From Oligoflexia bacterium (lineage in GTDB: Bacteria; Bdellovibrionota; UBA1018): a DNA stretch of 15,137 nucleotides. The translations under genes were made by a program, and so were the position numbers. Location: the NCBI GenBank assembly GCA_903854365.1, contig CAINWE010000162.1, forward strand, positions 1 through 15,137, given 5' to 3'. Positions 1 through 6,490 of the stretch are shown one piece after another (position 1 is the stretch's first letter; each line of letters starts with the position of its first letter). The notes beneath the pieces are model-generated. The model was not told the origin of the DNA and did no database searches. It saw nothing but the letters and a program-made list of their open reading frames with translations.

Positions 1-59
1 AGAATTGAAGAATTAAAAAGTCTTTTCACTTCTATTTAATTTGATAAAATTAAAACATC

Positions 60-452
60 ATGGCTAAAGATTCCGATGACATTTGGCGTAGGCGGCGTGA
101 GCGGGAAGACGAAGAAGAAGCCGAAAAGCTCGAAATTGAAAGCAAAAAGCTCGGAATCAAGTCCACTCCTGAGACTGACCAAAAACTCGAAGGGCTCACT
201 CACCAAGCGGAGGTTCTCATTGAACAAGTGGATCGTCTCTATACCCTGTATTTCCAAGGCATGGAAAAACTACCGCCCATCCAAAAACGAAAAATCTTGG
301 ATGACATGATGGATCAAATCGATCGCGAAGCAAAGCCAACAGCGCAGCAAAGATTCAAAGCACAGTCAGCTCGAACGAAATACTCCACTTATAAAGATCG
401 CTGGGACAAGAAACTCAAGGACCTCGAGTCTGGAAAACTTAGACGGGGCTAG
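60..452 (+). CDS. Small charged conserved hypothetical protein
   Basis: A 130-residue protein of unknown function. The first 35 or so residues are extremely charged (runs of Arg, then Glu/Asp) and look disordered or coiled-coil. A more ordered helical part follows at about residues 45-80, with the segment LYTLYFQGMEKLPPIQKRK, then a Lys/Arg-rich helical tail. There is no signal peptide or membrane segment, so it is probably cytoplasmic. From memory, an 'LY..YF.GIE..PP...R' pattern recurs in uncharacterised proteins of myxobacteria and planctomycetes; this is recollection, not a search result. The start ATG has no clear Shine-Dalgarno site; the AT-rich 59 bases before it may hold the promoter. 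The stop codon lies inside the convergent ligA gene (14-base tail overlap). Amino-acid composition and frame suit a real gene, but function cannot be assigned. Confidence 0.75.
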   Translation: MAKDSDDIWRRRREREDEEEAEKLEIESKKLGIKSTPETDQKLEGLTHQAEVLIEQVDRLYTLYFQGMEKLPPIQKRKILDDMMDQIDREAKPTAQQRFKAQSARTKYSTYKDRWDKKLKDLESGKLRRG

Positions 453-2466
453 ACTTGAGTAACTCTAAAAATTGATCCTCACTTAATACCTGAACACCCA
501 GATCCTTAGCTTTTTGCAATTTCGACCCCGCATCATCACCAGCCAGGACAAAACTCGTTTTCTTAGAAACACTGGATGCCGTTTTTCCACCGTTTTCTTC
601 AATCAGTCGAGTGGCTTCCGTGCGAGAGAGCGAGGGAAGGGTACCCGTCAACACCACGGTTCGACCCAATAACTTCAAGCCCGCAGCTCCTTCCGGCCTT
701 TTTGGGCTTTGAGGATGAATCCATCGCAACAACTCCAGGAGTTCGGTTTGATTTTGACGATCCGCGAAATACTGAACTAAACTCTTTGAAATTTCAGTGC
801 CCACTTCGTGAATTTTTTCGTAATCTTGCTCACTCGCGTTCATGAGCGACTCCATACTGCCAAACTGCTTAGCCAAAGATTTTGCTGTCTTTTCACCGAC
901 ATGCCGAATACCTAAAGCATAAATGAACCGATTGAGCTCAGGCTTTTTTGCACGCTCAATTGCCTCCAACAGCTTCTGTGTAGACTTCTCAGCAAATCCG
1001 TCCAATGCCAAAACGTGCTCATTCTTCAAGTTAAATAAATCAGAATAATTATTTACCAACCCTGCGTCGACTAATTGCTCAACAATGCGATCACCAAGAC
1101 CCTCAATATTGAGCGCATCCAAACTCGCTAAGTGCCTAATCCGCTCCTTCAGTTGAGCTCCACAACTTCGACTCACACAGCGAACCGCGGCCTCATCTTC
1201 TTTTCTCTCTACAGCGGCTCCACAGACAGGGCAGACCTTAGGCAAATGAAACTTCTTTTCCTTTCCCGTCCGAACAGCAGTAATCACTTTCACCACTTCC
1301 GGAATCACATCTCCAGCTCGCTGAATGAGCACTCGATCGCCAATGCGAATATCTTTACGGTCAATTTCATCTTGATTATGCAAAGTAGCCCGACGTACGG
1401 TTGCCCCCCCAATTCTCACAGGCGTCACTTGAGCAACCGGGGTTAAAACTCCGGTTCTACCCACTTGAACAATAATATCCTCGATCGTAGTCGTCTCCTG
1501 CCGAGGGGGATATTTAAAAGCAATCATTCCCCGTGGACTTCGCGCAATATAACCGGCCTGATCCACCTCTCTCAATCGATTGAGCTTCACCACAATCCCG
1601 TCAATCTCAAAGGGCAACCGAGAGCGAATTTCCTGAATTTCGTGATAAAATTTAAAAACGTCATCCGGCCCTTGACAGACTCGCCTCCACTCCCCCACTC
1701 GAAAGCCCCAGTACGACAGCTTTTCCTGAAAATCTGACATCTTCTTGATTTCAAAATCGCTCACAAACCCCAAACCGTAAGCAAACAGGGCCAACGGTCG
1801 AGTAGCGGTAATGGATGGATCGAGCTGTCGCAAAGAGCCAGCAGCTGCATTCCGCGGATTAGCAAAAGGTTTTAGCCCGGCACCAATTTGTTGTCGGTTT
1901 AACTTTTCAAAATCTTCAATCGGAAGAATCACCTCACCTCGAATTTCAATCAGGCGCGGAACTACTTTTCCTCTCAACTTCAGAGGAACGCTACGAATCG
2001 TCCTGACGTTCTGCGTGACGTCCTCACCGGATTCGCCATCCCCACGGGTGGCCGCAGAAATCAAAGATCCATTTTCGTACGTGAGATTAAGGGACAATCC
2101 GTCAAACTTCAGTTCTGCATGGTACTCGAGCGACTCTGTATCGGATCGTTCCAAAAATCGATGCACCCGTTGATCAAATTCCTGAAATTCTGCCTCACTC
2201 AGCGCATTAGCTAAGGAAAGCATAGGCACCCGATGACTCACCTTCGTGAATTGACCGAGGACACTCCCTCCCACTCGCAGAGTAGGCGAATCTGAAAGGC
2301 GTAAGTCAGGAAACTGCTTCTCTAACGCTTGTAGCTCTCGAAAAAGGGCATCGTAGGCAGAGTCTGAAATTTCAGGATCATCCAGAACATAGTAACGAAA
2401 ATCGTGATGATGGATCAGTGCTGTTAGTTCCTGAATTCTTTGGGCAATTTTTTCGGATTGAGGCAT
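439..2466 (-). CDS. ligA: NAD-dependent DNA ligase LigA
   Basis: Seals 3'-OH/5'-phosphate nicks in duplex DNA using NAD+; essential for joining Okazaki fragments and for repair; cytoplasmic. The 675-residue length is normal for bacterial LigA. The N-terminal Ia region (residues about 5-70, with HDFRYYVLDDPEISDSAYD) binds NMN. The adenylation motif KFDG gives the AMP-accepting lysine K120. Further nucleotidyltransferase motifs follow, for example EIRGEV near 174, DGIVVK near 289 and AFKYPP near 316. Then come the OB fold, a four-cysteine zinc finger (C412, C415, C430, C435), the helix-hairpin-helix region (about 450-570) and a C-terminal BRCT domain (about 595-675) starting GLKLLGRTVVLTGTL. 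All expected domains are present and intact. It begins 5 bases after the stop of the barrel-protein gene, so the two are probably cotranscribed; its own Shine-Dalgarno site is weak, consistent with translational coupling. Confidence 0.98.
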   Translation of the reverse strand: MPQSEKIAQRIQELTALIHHHDFRYYVLDDPEISDSAYDALFRELQALEKQFPDLRLSDSPTLRVGGSVLGQFTKVSHRVPMLSLANALSEAEFQEFDQRVHRFLERSDTESLEYHAELKFDGLSLNLTYENGSLISAATRGDGESGEDVTQNVRTIRSVPLKLRGKVVPRLIEIRGEVILPIEDFEKLNRQQIGAGLKPFANPRNAAAGSLRQLDPSITATRPLALFAYGLGFVSDFEIKKMSDFQEKLSYWGFRVGEWRRVCQGPDDVFKFYHEIQEIRSRLPFEIDGIVVKLNRLREVDQAGYIARSPRGMIAFKYPPRQETTTIEDIIVQVGRTGVLTPVAQVTPVRIGGATVRRATLHNQDEIDRKDIRIGDRVLIQRAGDVIPEVVKVITAVRTGKEKKFHLPKVCPVCGAAVERKEDEAAVRCVSRSCGAQLKERIRHLASLDALNIEGLGDRIVEQLVDAGLVNNYSDLFNLKNEHVLALDGFAEKSTQKLLEAIERAKKPELNRFIYALGIRHVGEKTAKSLAKQFGSMESLMNASEQDYEKIHEVGTEISKSLVQYFADRQNQTELLELLRWIHPQSPKRPEGAAGLKLLGRTVVLTGTLPSLSRTEATRLIEENGGKTASSVSKKTSFVLAGDDAGSKLQKAKDLGVQVLSEDQFLELLKSSPV

Positions 2467-2471
2467 TTGGG

Positions 2472-4040
2472 CTAAAATTGATACAAGAGAGCCGGTGCAA
2501 TTGTCACTAAATTTTGATCAACCGAGGTACCTCCCGCGGACACAACTGAGATCACCTGATATTCCATCGCCGCACGAATCGTCATCCTCGGGCTGAGCTG
2601 ATAATTCGCCCCCATGACTATATTAAAATCAGCGTTCCCCGAAGCAGATTTACCATTTAAACTAGCAAAACTCATGAGTCGAAGCTTGAGATCAACCAAC
2701 GCTGTCCACTGCGTCAGAAACGGGTAACTCCCTCCAGCACCTACGACAATAGAACTCAGAGTCAACTTTCCCGTGTTTTCGAGGACTGAACTTGGGAGCC
2801 CTGTCTGAGCTGACTTAAACCCTAACTTCAGCCAACCCTTGCCTCCTGCCATCTCTCCCGAAAAGTCGACTCGATATCCAAAATTCAGCCCGTATGAAAC
2901 GTCAGAACCTGGAACCCCACCGGCAAGGCTTGCTTGCGTTTGAAACCCCAATCGATCCCGCTGAAGAAAATCCCAAGACAGATAGGCTAATTTAAATCCA
3001 AAAAACCAATTCCCATTCAGCAACACCTCAGTTTCGACTTGAGCCCCCAAAGCCAATCCGCCACCACGATTCGATAAGGCACCATTATTTGCAGTTGTAA
3101 GGCGACTATAAGAACCGAGCGGCAAGCCGACACTCATCCATCCCAACCGTGGCTGAGTGGCTTCGACAGCATGAGTGCGGACTCCTTCTGGAACAACCCC
3201 GACCGCCTCTTGCACCACTGGCGAGGGCGCTTTCTCGATACGGGTCACTTTTTGAAAGCGAGAAACCTCCAAACCCGGCTCTTCGGACAGCAAATGACAG
3301 AACGCCATCCCCCCGTCAACCTTTTCAACCAAGAGCGTTCCGACCGGTCTTAACTTCCAGCTCACAACGCGATTCATCAACGGATGAACCTTAACCTCGT
3401 CGATGGTCGCCAGTTCAACCCGATCTCCAGCTTTGACTCCGTCCCCGTCTCCGATATTCAACGTGACTGATTCCTGAACCCGACCGGTCACAGACCCATA
3501 GAAGGGCAATCCGTGAACCAGTTTGGACAGCTGCTCTTTCAACTTCTCGCCCAAGAATTCTCCATCAAAACTTGCCCCATTCTTAGGCTCTTCGAGGACA
3601 AAATGCACCTCAGCTAAAATCTCCATTTTTGGAGCATGCAGCCACTCCAATTTGAAATCATAATTGGCCCCAACCTTCTGGACCCGCGTTCTAATGAAAC
3701 TCTCTGTACCGGTCGTCACGGAAACCTGTTTTAAAATTTGAGCGTCGTAAATCACCTTTTCATAAGGAAGCTTGGATCGTGTCACCACAGAATCCACTGC
3801 CCGCAAATCTGTTAATACAAATCGATTCTGCTGGCCGAAAAACTTTTCGAAGGCACTCGTAATCGATTCAGCAAAGACTCCATCTAAATTATCCAGAGGC
3901 CGAAGATAACCCAAAGTTTCGAGGCGAAACTGACGATCTAAGTCGCCATGACACCATCCGCTCGGAGAACAGACCACCCAACCCAAAAAACTCACTGCCC
4001 AAAACGAAAATAATCTCTTTTTGCTGAAAACTTGACTCAT
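2472..4040 (-). CDS. Secreted outer-membrane protein: FlgT/TolB-like N-terminal part plus C-terminal beta-barrel
   Basis: The reading frame is open to an ATG at 4103, but I place the start at the ATG ending at 4040 (residue 22 of the longer frame). It has a good Shine-Dalgarno site (GGAG, about 5 bases upstream), gives a clean signal peptide (positively charged FSKKR, then a hydrophobic stretch to about residue 27) and leaves room for a promoter. The product is then 522 residues. After the signal peptide, residues about 30-175 resemble the alpha/beta fold of TolB-N/CsgG-like envelope proteins. Residues about 177-265 contain LPFYGSVTGRV and GDGDGVKAGDRVEL, a pattern like the C-terminal domain of the flagellar protein FlgT and relatives. 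A Pro/Val-rich linker leads to about 220 residues of alternating strands ending in YQF, as expected of a BAM-inserted barrel. No lipobox is seen. The domain similarities are by eye; function is unknown. First gene of a unit with ligA. Confidence 0.85.
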   Translation of the reverse strand: MSQVFSKKRLFSFWAVSFLGWVVCSPSGWCHGDLDRQFRLETLGYLRPLDNLDGVFAESITSAFEKFFGQQNRFVLTDLRAVDSVVTRSKLPYEKVIYDAQILKQVSVTTGTESFIRTRVQKVGANYDFKLEWLHAPKMEILAEVHFVLEEPKNGASFDGEFLGEKLKEQLSKLVHGLPFYGSVTGRVQESVTLNIGDGDGVKAGDRVELATIDEVKVHPLMNRVVSWKLRPVGTLLVEKVDGGMAFCHLLSEEPGLEVSRFQKVTRIEKAPSPVVQEAVGVVPEGVRTHAVEATQPRLGWMSVGLPLGSYSRLTTANNGALSNRGGGLALGAQVETEVLLNGNWFFGFKLAYLSWDFLQRDRLGFQTQASLAGGVPGSDVSYGLNFGYRVDFSGEMAGGKGWLKLGFKSAQTGLPSSVLENTGKLTLSSIVVGAGGSYPFLTQWTALVDLKLRLMSFASLNGKSASGNADFNIVMGANYQLSPRMTIRAAMEYQVISVVSAGGTSVDQNLVTIAPALLYQF

Positions 4041-4061
4041 TTTCTCCGCCCCTATCCTAAT
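4032..4061 (+). promoter_or_regulatory. Possible promoter for the patatin gene
   Basis: TTGACT (4032-4037, 5/6 match to -35) and CCTAAT (4056-4061, 4/6 match to -10) are 18 bases apart, giving a start near 4068 and a leader of about 34 bases before the patatin ATG. The -35 box lies in the first codons of the divergent barrel gene, and its -10 box overlaps the -10 box of the opposing promoter by two bases. The match is moderate and the call is tentative. Confidence 0.3.
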
Positions 4062-4087
4062 TGTATTTCCAAGGATTCTAAATTCAA
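4060..4087 (-). promoter_or_regulatory. Sigma70-type promoter candidate for the barrel protein-ligA unit
   Basis: On the minus strand, TTGAAT (4087-4082) and TACAAT (4065-4060) are separated by 16 bases, with 4/6 and 5/6 matches to the -35 and -10 consensus. The predicted transcript start near 4053 leaves a leader of roughly 13 bases containing the GGAG ribosome site. This agrees with a start codon ending at 4040 and makes the longer frame starting at 4103 unlikely, because the promoter lies inside it. Seen in sequence; activity is inferred. Confidence 0.5.
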
Positions 4088-4101
4088 GTACTGTAATTGG
4101 C

Positions 4102-5397
4102 ATGATAGGTCAAAATCAGAAAAATGAATCCGTCATTAAGATAGGACCTAAAAAGAAACTTGCATTCGTATGCAGCGGAGGAGCAACCAAGGCAGGGGCG
4201 TTTCACCTCGGAGTTGCCCTAGCACTTCAGGAAAAAGGCTTCAGGTTTAAGGGAGGCCTTGCCTCTCACCCCCAAATCCAGACAAGCGGAGGGCTCGAAG
4301 TCTCGACTTACGTAGGCTCGAGCGCAGGCTCCATCATCTCAGCTTATTTGGCCGCTGGATATTCATTAGAAAATATTTTTCGCTCGTTCATGGGGGGCAC
4401 TCAACCCGCAATCGATCCTAGGGATATTTATCCAAAACCCCTGCCGCGCCTCACCTATCAAAAAGCATTTAAGTTTAAAGCGCCTACGCTCACAGACCAT
4501 CTCACCCACCTGAGCAGCTTTCAAAAGCTCTTCACTGGGTGGCGCGACGGGAGTTGGGATGAGCTGTTCAACCTAGACTGGCTAAAAATTTCAGGAATTT
4601 TTTCAATCTCTGGAGTCGAGCAGTATCTCCGAGAGGAAGTACTCCCCTCAAACTGTTTTCAAGACTATGCGCCCGATCTCTTTGTCGTCGCTACCCAACT
4701 CAATCACTCTCGCAAAGTCGTTTTTGGGAAGCATAGTTTCAGCCCACCACCGAACGACCTCACCTGTCAATACAACAATGATATTGCCCTATCTGATGCG
4801 TGTGCCGCAAGTATGGCTTTGCCCGGTATCTTCTCCCCTCATGCCATTCGCAGTAGTACGGGTGAAACCCACCATTATATTGACGGCGAGATTCGAGACA
4901 CACTCTCTACGCATGTTGCCGTAGACAATGGCGCAGACCTAGTCATTGCAAGCTATACTCATCAGCCCTACCACATGAATGCAGATTCTGGTTCTCTCAT
5001 TGAAAAAGGGCTTCCTTCGATATTAATTCAATCTATTTATTTATTAATTGAACAGAAAATCAACAACCAAATTTACAACCGAGAATCTCAGCAAAACGCT
5101 CTCAGCGCCGTTTCAAACTATTGCAAAGCAGAGGGCATTTCGGATAGGCAGCGTCTTAAAATTTGTGAAATTTTAGAGACCGAATTACATCTCCGATCGA
5201 ATGTCGATATTTTGTATATCCATCCCAATGCGCAAGATACCCGGCTCTTTTTTAGAGAACACTTCACGTTTTCGCCCAAGAAAATGACTGAAATCGTCAA
5301 AAGCGGCTTTCGATCCGCCATTGATGCCCTAAAAAAATACGAATTCGAAGACCACAAGCCTCAGCACGCGATTGGCACCACCCAATCCGGAAGCTAG
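4102..5397 (+). CDS. Patatin-like phospholipase/acyl hydrolase
   Basis: A 431-residue serine hydrolase of the patatin family, expected to cleave acyl chains from phospholipids or other lipids with a Ser-Asp dyad. The oxyanion-hole glycine loop is SGGATKAG (residues 25-32). The nucleophile elbow G-S-S-A-G (72-76) gives Ser74, and the catalytic Asp is D261 in DGE (the family usually has DG[GA]). The domain spans about residues 18-280. The C-terminal 150 residues are helical and unassigned. No signal peptide or membrane segment is visible, so a cytoplasmic or specially exported protein is likely. The Shine-Dalgarno site is poor; no better internal start fits, because the next Met lies well inside the domain. 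It is divergent from the barrel-protein gene (61 bases) and ends tail-to-tail with the following minus-strand gene, sharing the four bases CTAG as both stop codons. Family call is firm; substrate unknown. Confidence 0.93.
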   Translation: MIGQNQKNESVIKIGPKKKLAFVCSGGATKAGAFHLGVALALQEKGFRFKGGLASHPQIQTSGGLEVSTYVGSSAGSIISAYLAAGYSLENIFRSFMGGTQPAIDPRDIYPKPLPRLTYQKAFKFKAPTLTDHLTHLSSFQKLFTGWRDGSWDELFNLDWLKISGIFSISGVEQYLREEVLPSNCFQDYAPDLFVVATQLNHSRKVVFGKHSFSPPPNDLTCQYNNDIALSDACAASMALPGIFSPHAIRSSTGETHHYIDGEIRDTLSTHVAVDNGADLVIASYTHQPYHMNADSGSLIEKGLPSILIQSIYLLIEQKINNQIYNRESQQNALSAVSNYCKAEGISDRQRLKICEILETELHLRSNVDILYIHPNAQDTRLFFREHFTFSPKKMTEIVKSGFRSAIDALKKYEFEDHKPQHAIGTTQSGS

Positions 5398-5645
5398 TGC
5401 ATGAGGCGGTGAGTCCGCCGAAAAAGCTCCGGATTCTTTTCTTCAAATGCATCTGATGCATATTGCAGGGCCAGAACACCCAGACTTCGGGCTAAGCGAG
5501 AAGTCTCTCGTCCGAACCAGGACCAGCGTCCAGACCCCAAAACCAATCCAACAAAAAATGCACCGGCAGCAATCACAACAGGTTCGCTCAGGCTTTTGAC
5601 CGAGTGCACTGGGCTTCTCACCCTCGATTGATTTTCGCCGTTCAT
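5394..5645 (-). CDS. Small single-pass membrane protein, function unknown
   Basis: An 83-residue protein. A polar, basic N-terminus of about 20 residues is followed by one hydrophobic segment (about 21-38, PVVIAAGAFFVGLVLGSG). A Trp/Arg-rich stretch and an amphipathic helix to the end come next. It has a near-perfect Shine-Dalgarno site (AAAGGAG, 8 bases before the ATG), which strongly supports it as a real gene. The overall look (one membrane helix plus helical tail) resembles small envelope proteins of the DUF883/YtxH type, but I do not recognise a specific family. It is divergent, across 96 bases, from another small one-helix protein at 5742; the two may act together, which is inference. 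Its stop overlaps the stop of the patatin gene by four bases. Confidence 0.72.
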   Translation of the reverse strand: MNGENQSRVRSPVHSVKSLSEPVVIAAGAFFVGLVLGSGRWSWFGRETSRLARSLGVLALQYASDAFEEKNPELFRRTHRLMH

Positions 5646-5741
5646 AGGTTGGACTCCTTTGCAAGGAAGGATTCAATGCTCATGCCAATCACAAAGTGGC
5701 CCCCTTCTTGCTTTACTTTCTTGCTACTGAGGGCACTTCGC

Positions 5742-5966
5742 ATGAGCACACCGATTCAAGAACACCTCGATGAAGCAACCGACCAAGTCAGAAATGACAT
5801 CAAACGCCTAGTCGATGGATTTGACGTCCAAGCCATCTCCAAAAGCATGGAGGACTTCGGGCGAGAGAATCCGCTAGGACTAGCAATAGCAGCTCTCGGC
5901 CTAGGGATTGGCGTCGGTTTGTTAATGCGAAGCATCGGGAATTTTGATACCCAACGAGGGAAATGA
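5742..5966 (+). CDS. Small DUF883-like membrane-anchored protein
   Basis: A 74-residue protein. I start it at the ATG at 5742, which has GAGGG 8 bases upstream; the frame is open further 5' but those residues look like non-coding translation. Residues 1-40 form a charged amphipathic helix (HLDEATDQVRNDIKRLVDGF). Then come ENPLGLAIAALGLGIGVGLL (about 42-61), one membrane-spanning segment preceded by Glu-Asn-Pro, and a short basic tail. This order matches small proteins of the DUF883/ElaB/YqjD kind, which anchor to the inner membrane and in enterobacteria bind ribosomes; the match is by pattern only. Its TGA stop overlaps the ATG of the first PTPS gene (ATGA), so the two are almost certainly co-translated. 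Why a membrane anchor precedes pterin-type enzymes is unclear. Confidence 0.75.
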   Translation: MSTPIQEHLDEATDQVRNDIKRLVDGFDVQAISKSMEDFGRENPLGLAIAALGLGIGVGLLMRSIGNFDTQRGK

Positions 5967-6490
5967 CCCTCTATCAGCATCAAATTCGTATCCGTAAAGA
6001 GTATCTGAAATTTTCTGCAGCCCATTTGACTGTTTTTCCAGACGGGAGCGCAGAAAGACTGCACGGCCATAATTATACCACCCAACTCATCCTCGAACTC
6101 CGCGATATCGCATTTGAAAAAATGATCCCCTTTGCCCAAGTCAAAAAGGCCATCGCAGAAATCTGCGGCACCTGGGACGAAAAAGTACTTCTGCCCACCC
6201 GCAATCCCTTTTTGAAGCTCAGCTCACCCGAACCCGATGAGGTCGAGTTTTTAATCGGGAAGAAGCGCTACCGGATCCCGCTGGAAGATGCCGTTCTACT
6301 GGAGTTAGACAATATCACGACGGAAACTCTCTCATTTGAGGCCTGCCGCCAACTCGTCCAGGCACTCTCAAAAACCCAGACCATCGAACTCATGACCACT
6401 CTCGAACTGAGAATCGAAGAGTCTCCTGGGCAAGGCTCGTCCTGCCGCTGGAATGGACCCTCCACTTTGCCCGAGGGATCGAGAGCATGA
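5963..6490 (+). CDS. PTPS/QueD-family protein (COG0720), ExxHGH type; candidate PTPS-III
   Basis: A 175-residue member of the 6-pyruvoyl-tetrahydropterin synthase family, whose members act on 7,8-dihydroneopterin triphosphate. Zinc ligands are visible: H21 (FSAAHLT) and H34/H36 (HGHNY). The NxTTE substrate motif is at 117-121, and the C-terminal pterin-binding Glu lies in EESPGQG (152/153). The catalytic Cys of QueD/PTPS (four residues before HGH) is Ala30, while Glu31 gives ExxHGH, a signature associated with PTPS-III. PTPS-III makes 6-hydroxymethyl-dihydropterin and can replace FolB in folate synthesis. The Asp-His pair reads D72-E73 (TWDEKVLLP), so the catalytic His is absent. About 40 residues between WDEK and NITTE (SPEPDEVEFLIGKKRYRIP) are an insertion relative to the roughly 120-residue QueD. 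ATGA overlaps couple it to the genes on both sides. Family sure; reaction uncertain. Confidence 0.9.
   Translation: MTLYQHQIRIRKEYLKFSAAHLTVFPDGSAERLHGHNYTTQLILELRDIAFEKMIPFAQVKKAIAEICGTWDEKVLLPTRNPFLKLSSPEPDEVEFLIGKKRYRIPLEDAVLLELDNITTETLSFEACRQLVQALSKTQTIELMTTLELRIEESPGQGSSCRWNGPSTLPEGSRA

Noticed and set aside
1132..2173. Plus-strand open frames of 90-120 codons within ligA
   Set aside because: They are antisense shadows of a gene with complete LigA motifs; the translations show no family features or ribosome sites.
4041..4103. Longer N-terminus of the barrel protein starting at 4103
   Set aside because: It adds 21 residues before a clear signal peptide, covers the likely promoter, overlaps the divergent patatin start and lacks a ribosome site, whereas the ATG ending at 4040 has GGAG.
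5604..5741. 46-residue extension of the DUF883-like protein
   Set aside because: Part of it is antisense to the small membrane protein at 5394-5645, and a good Shine-Dalgarno site precedes the ATG at 5742.
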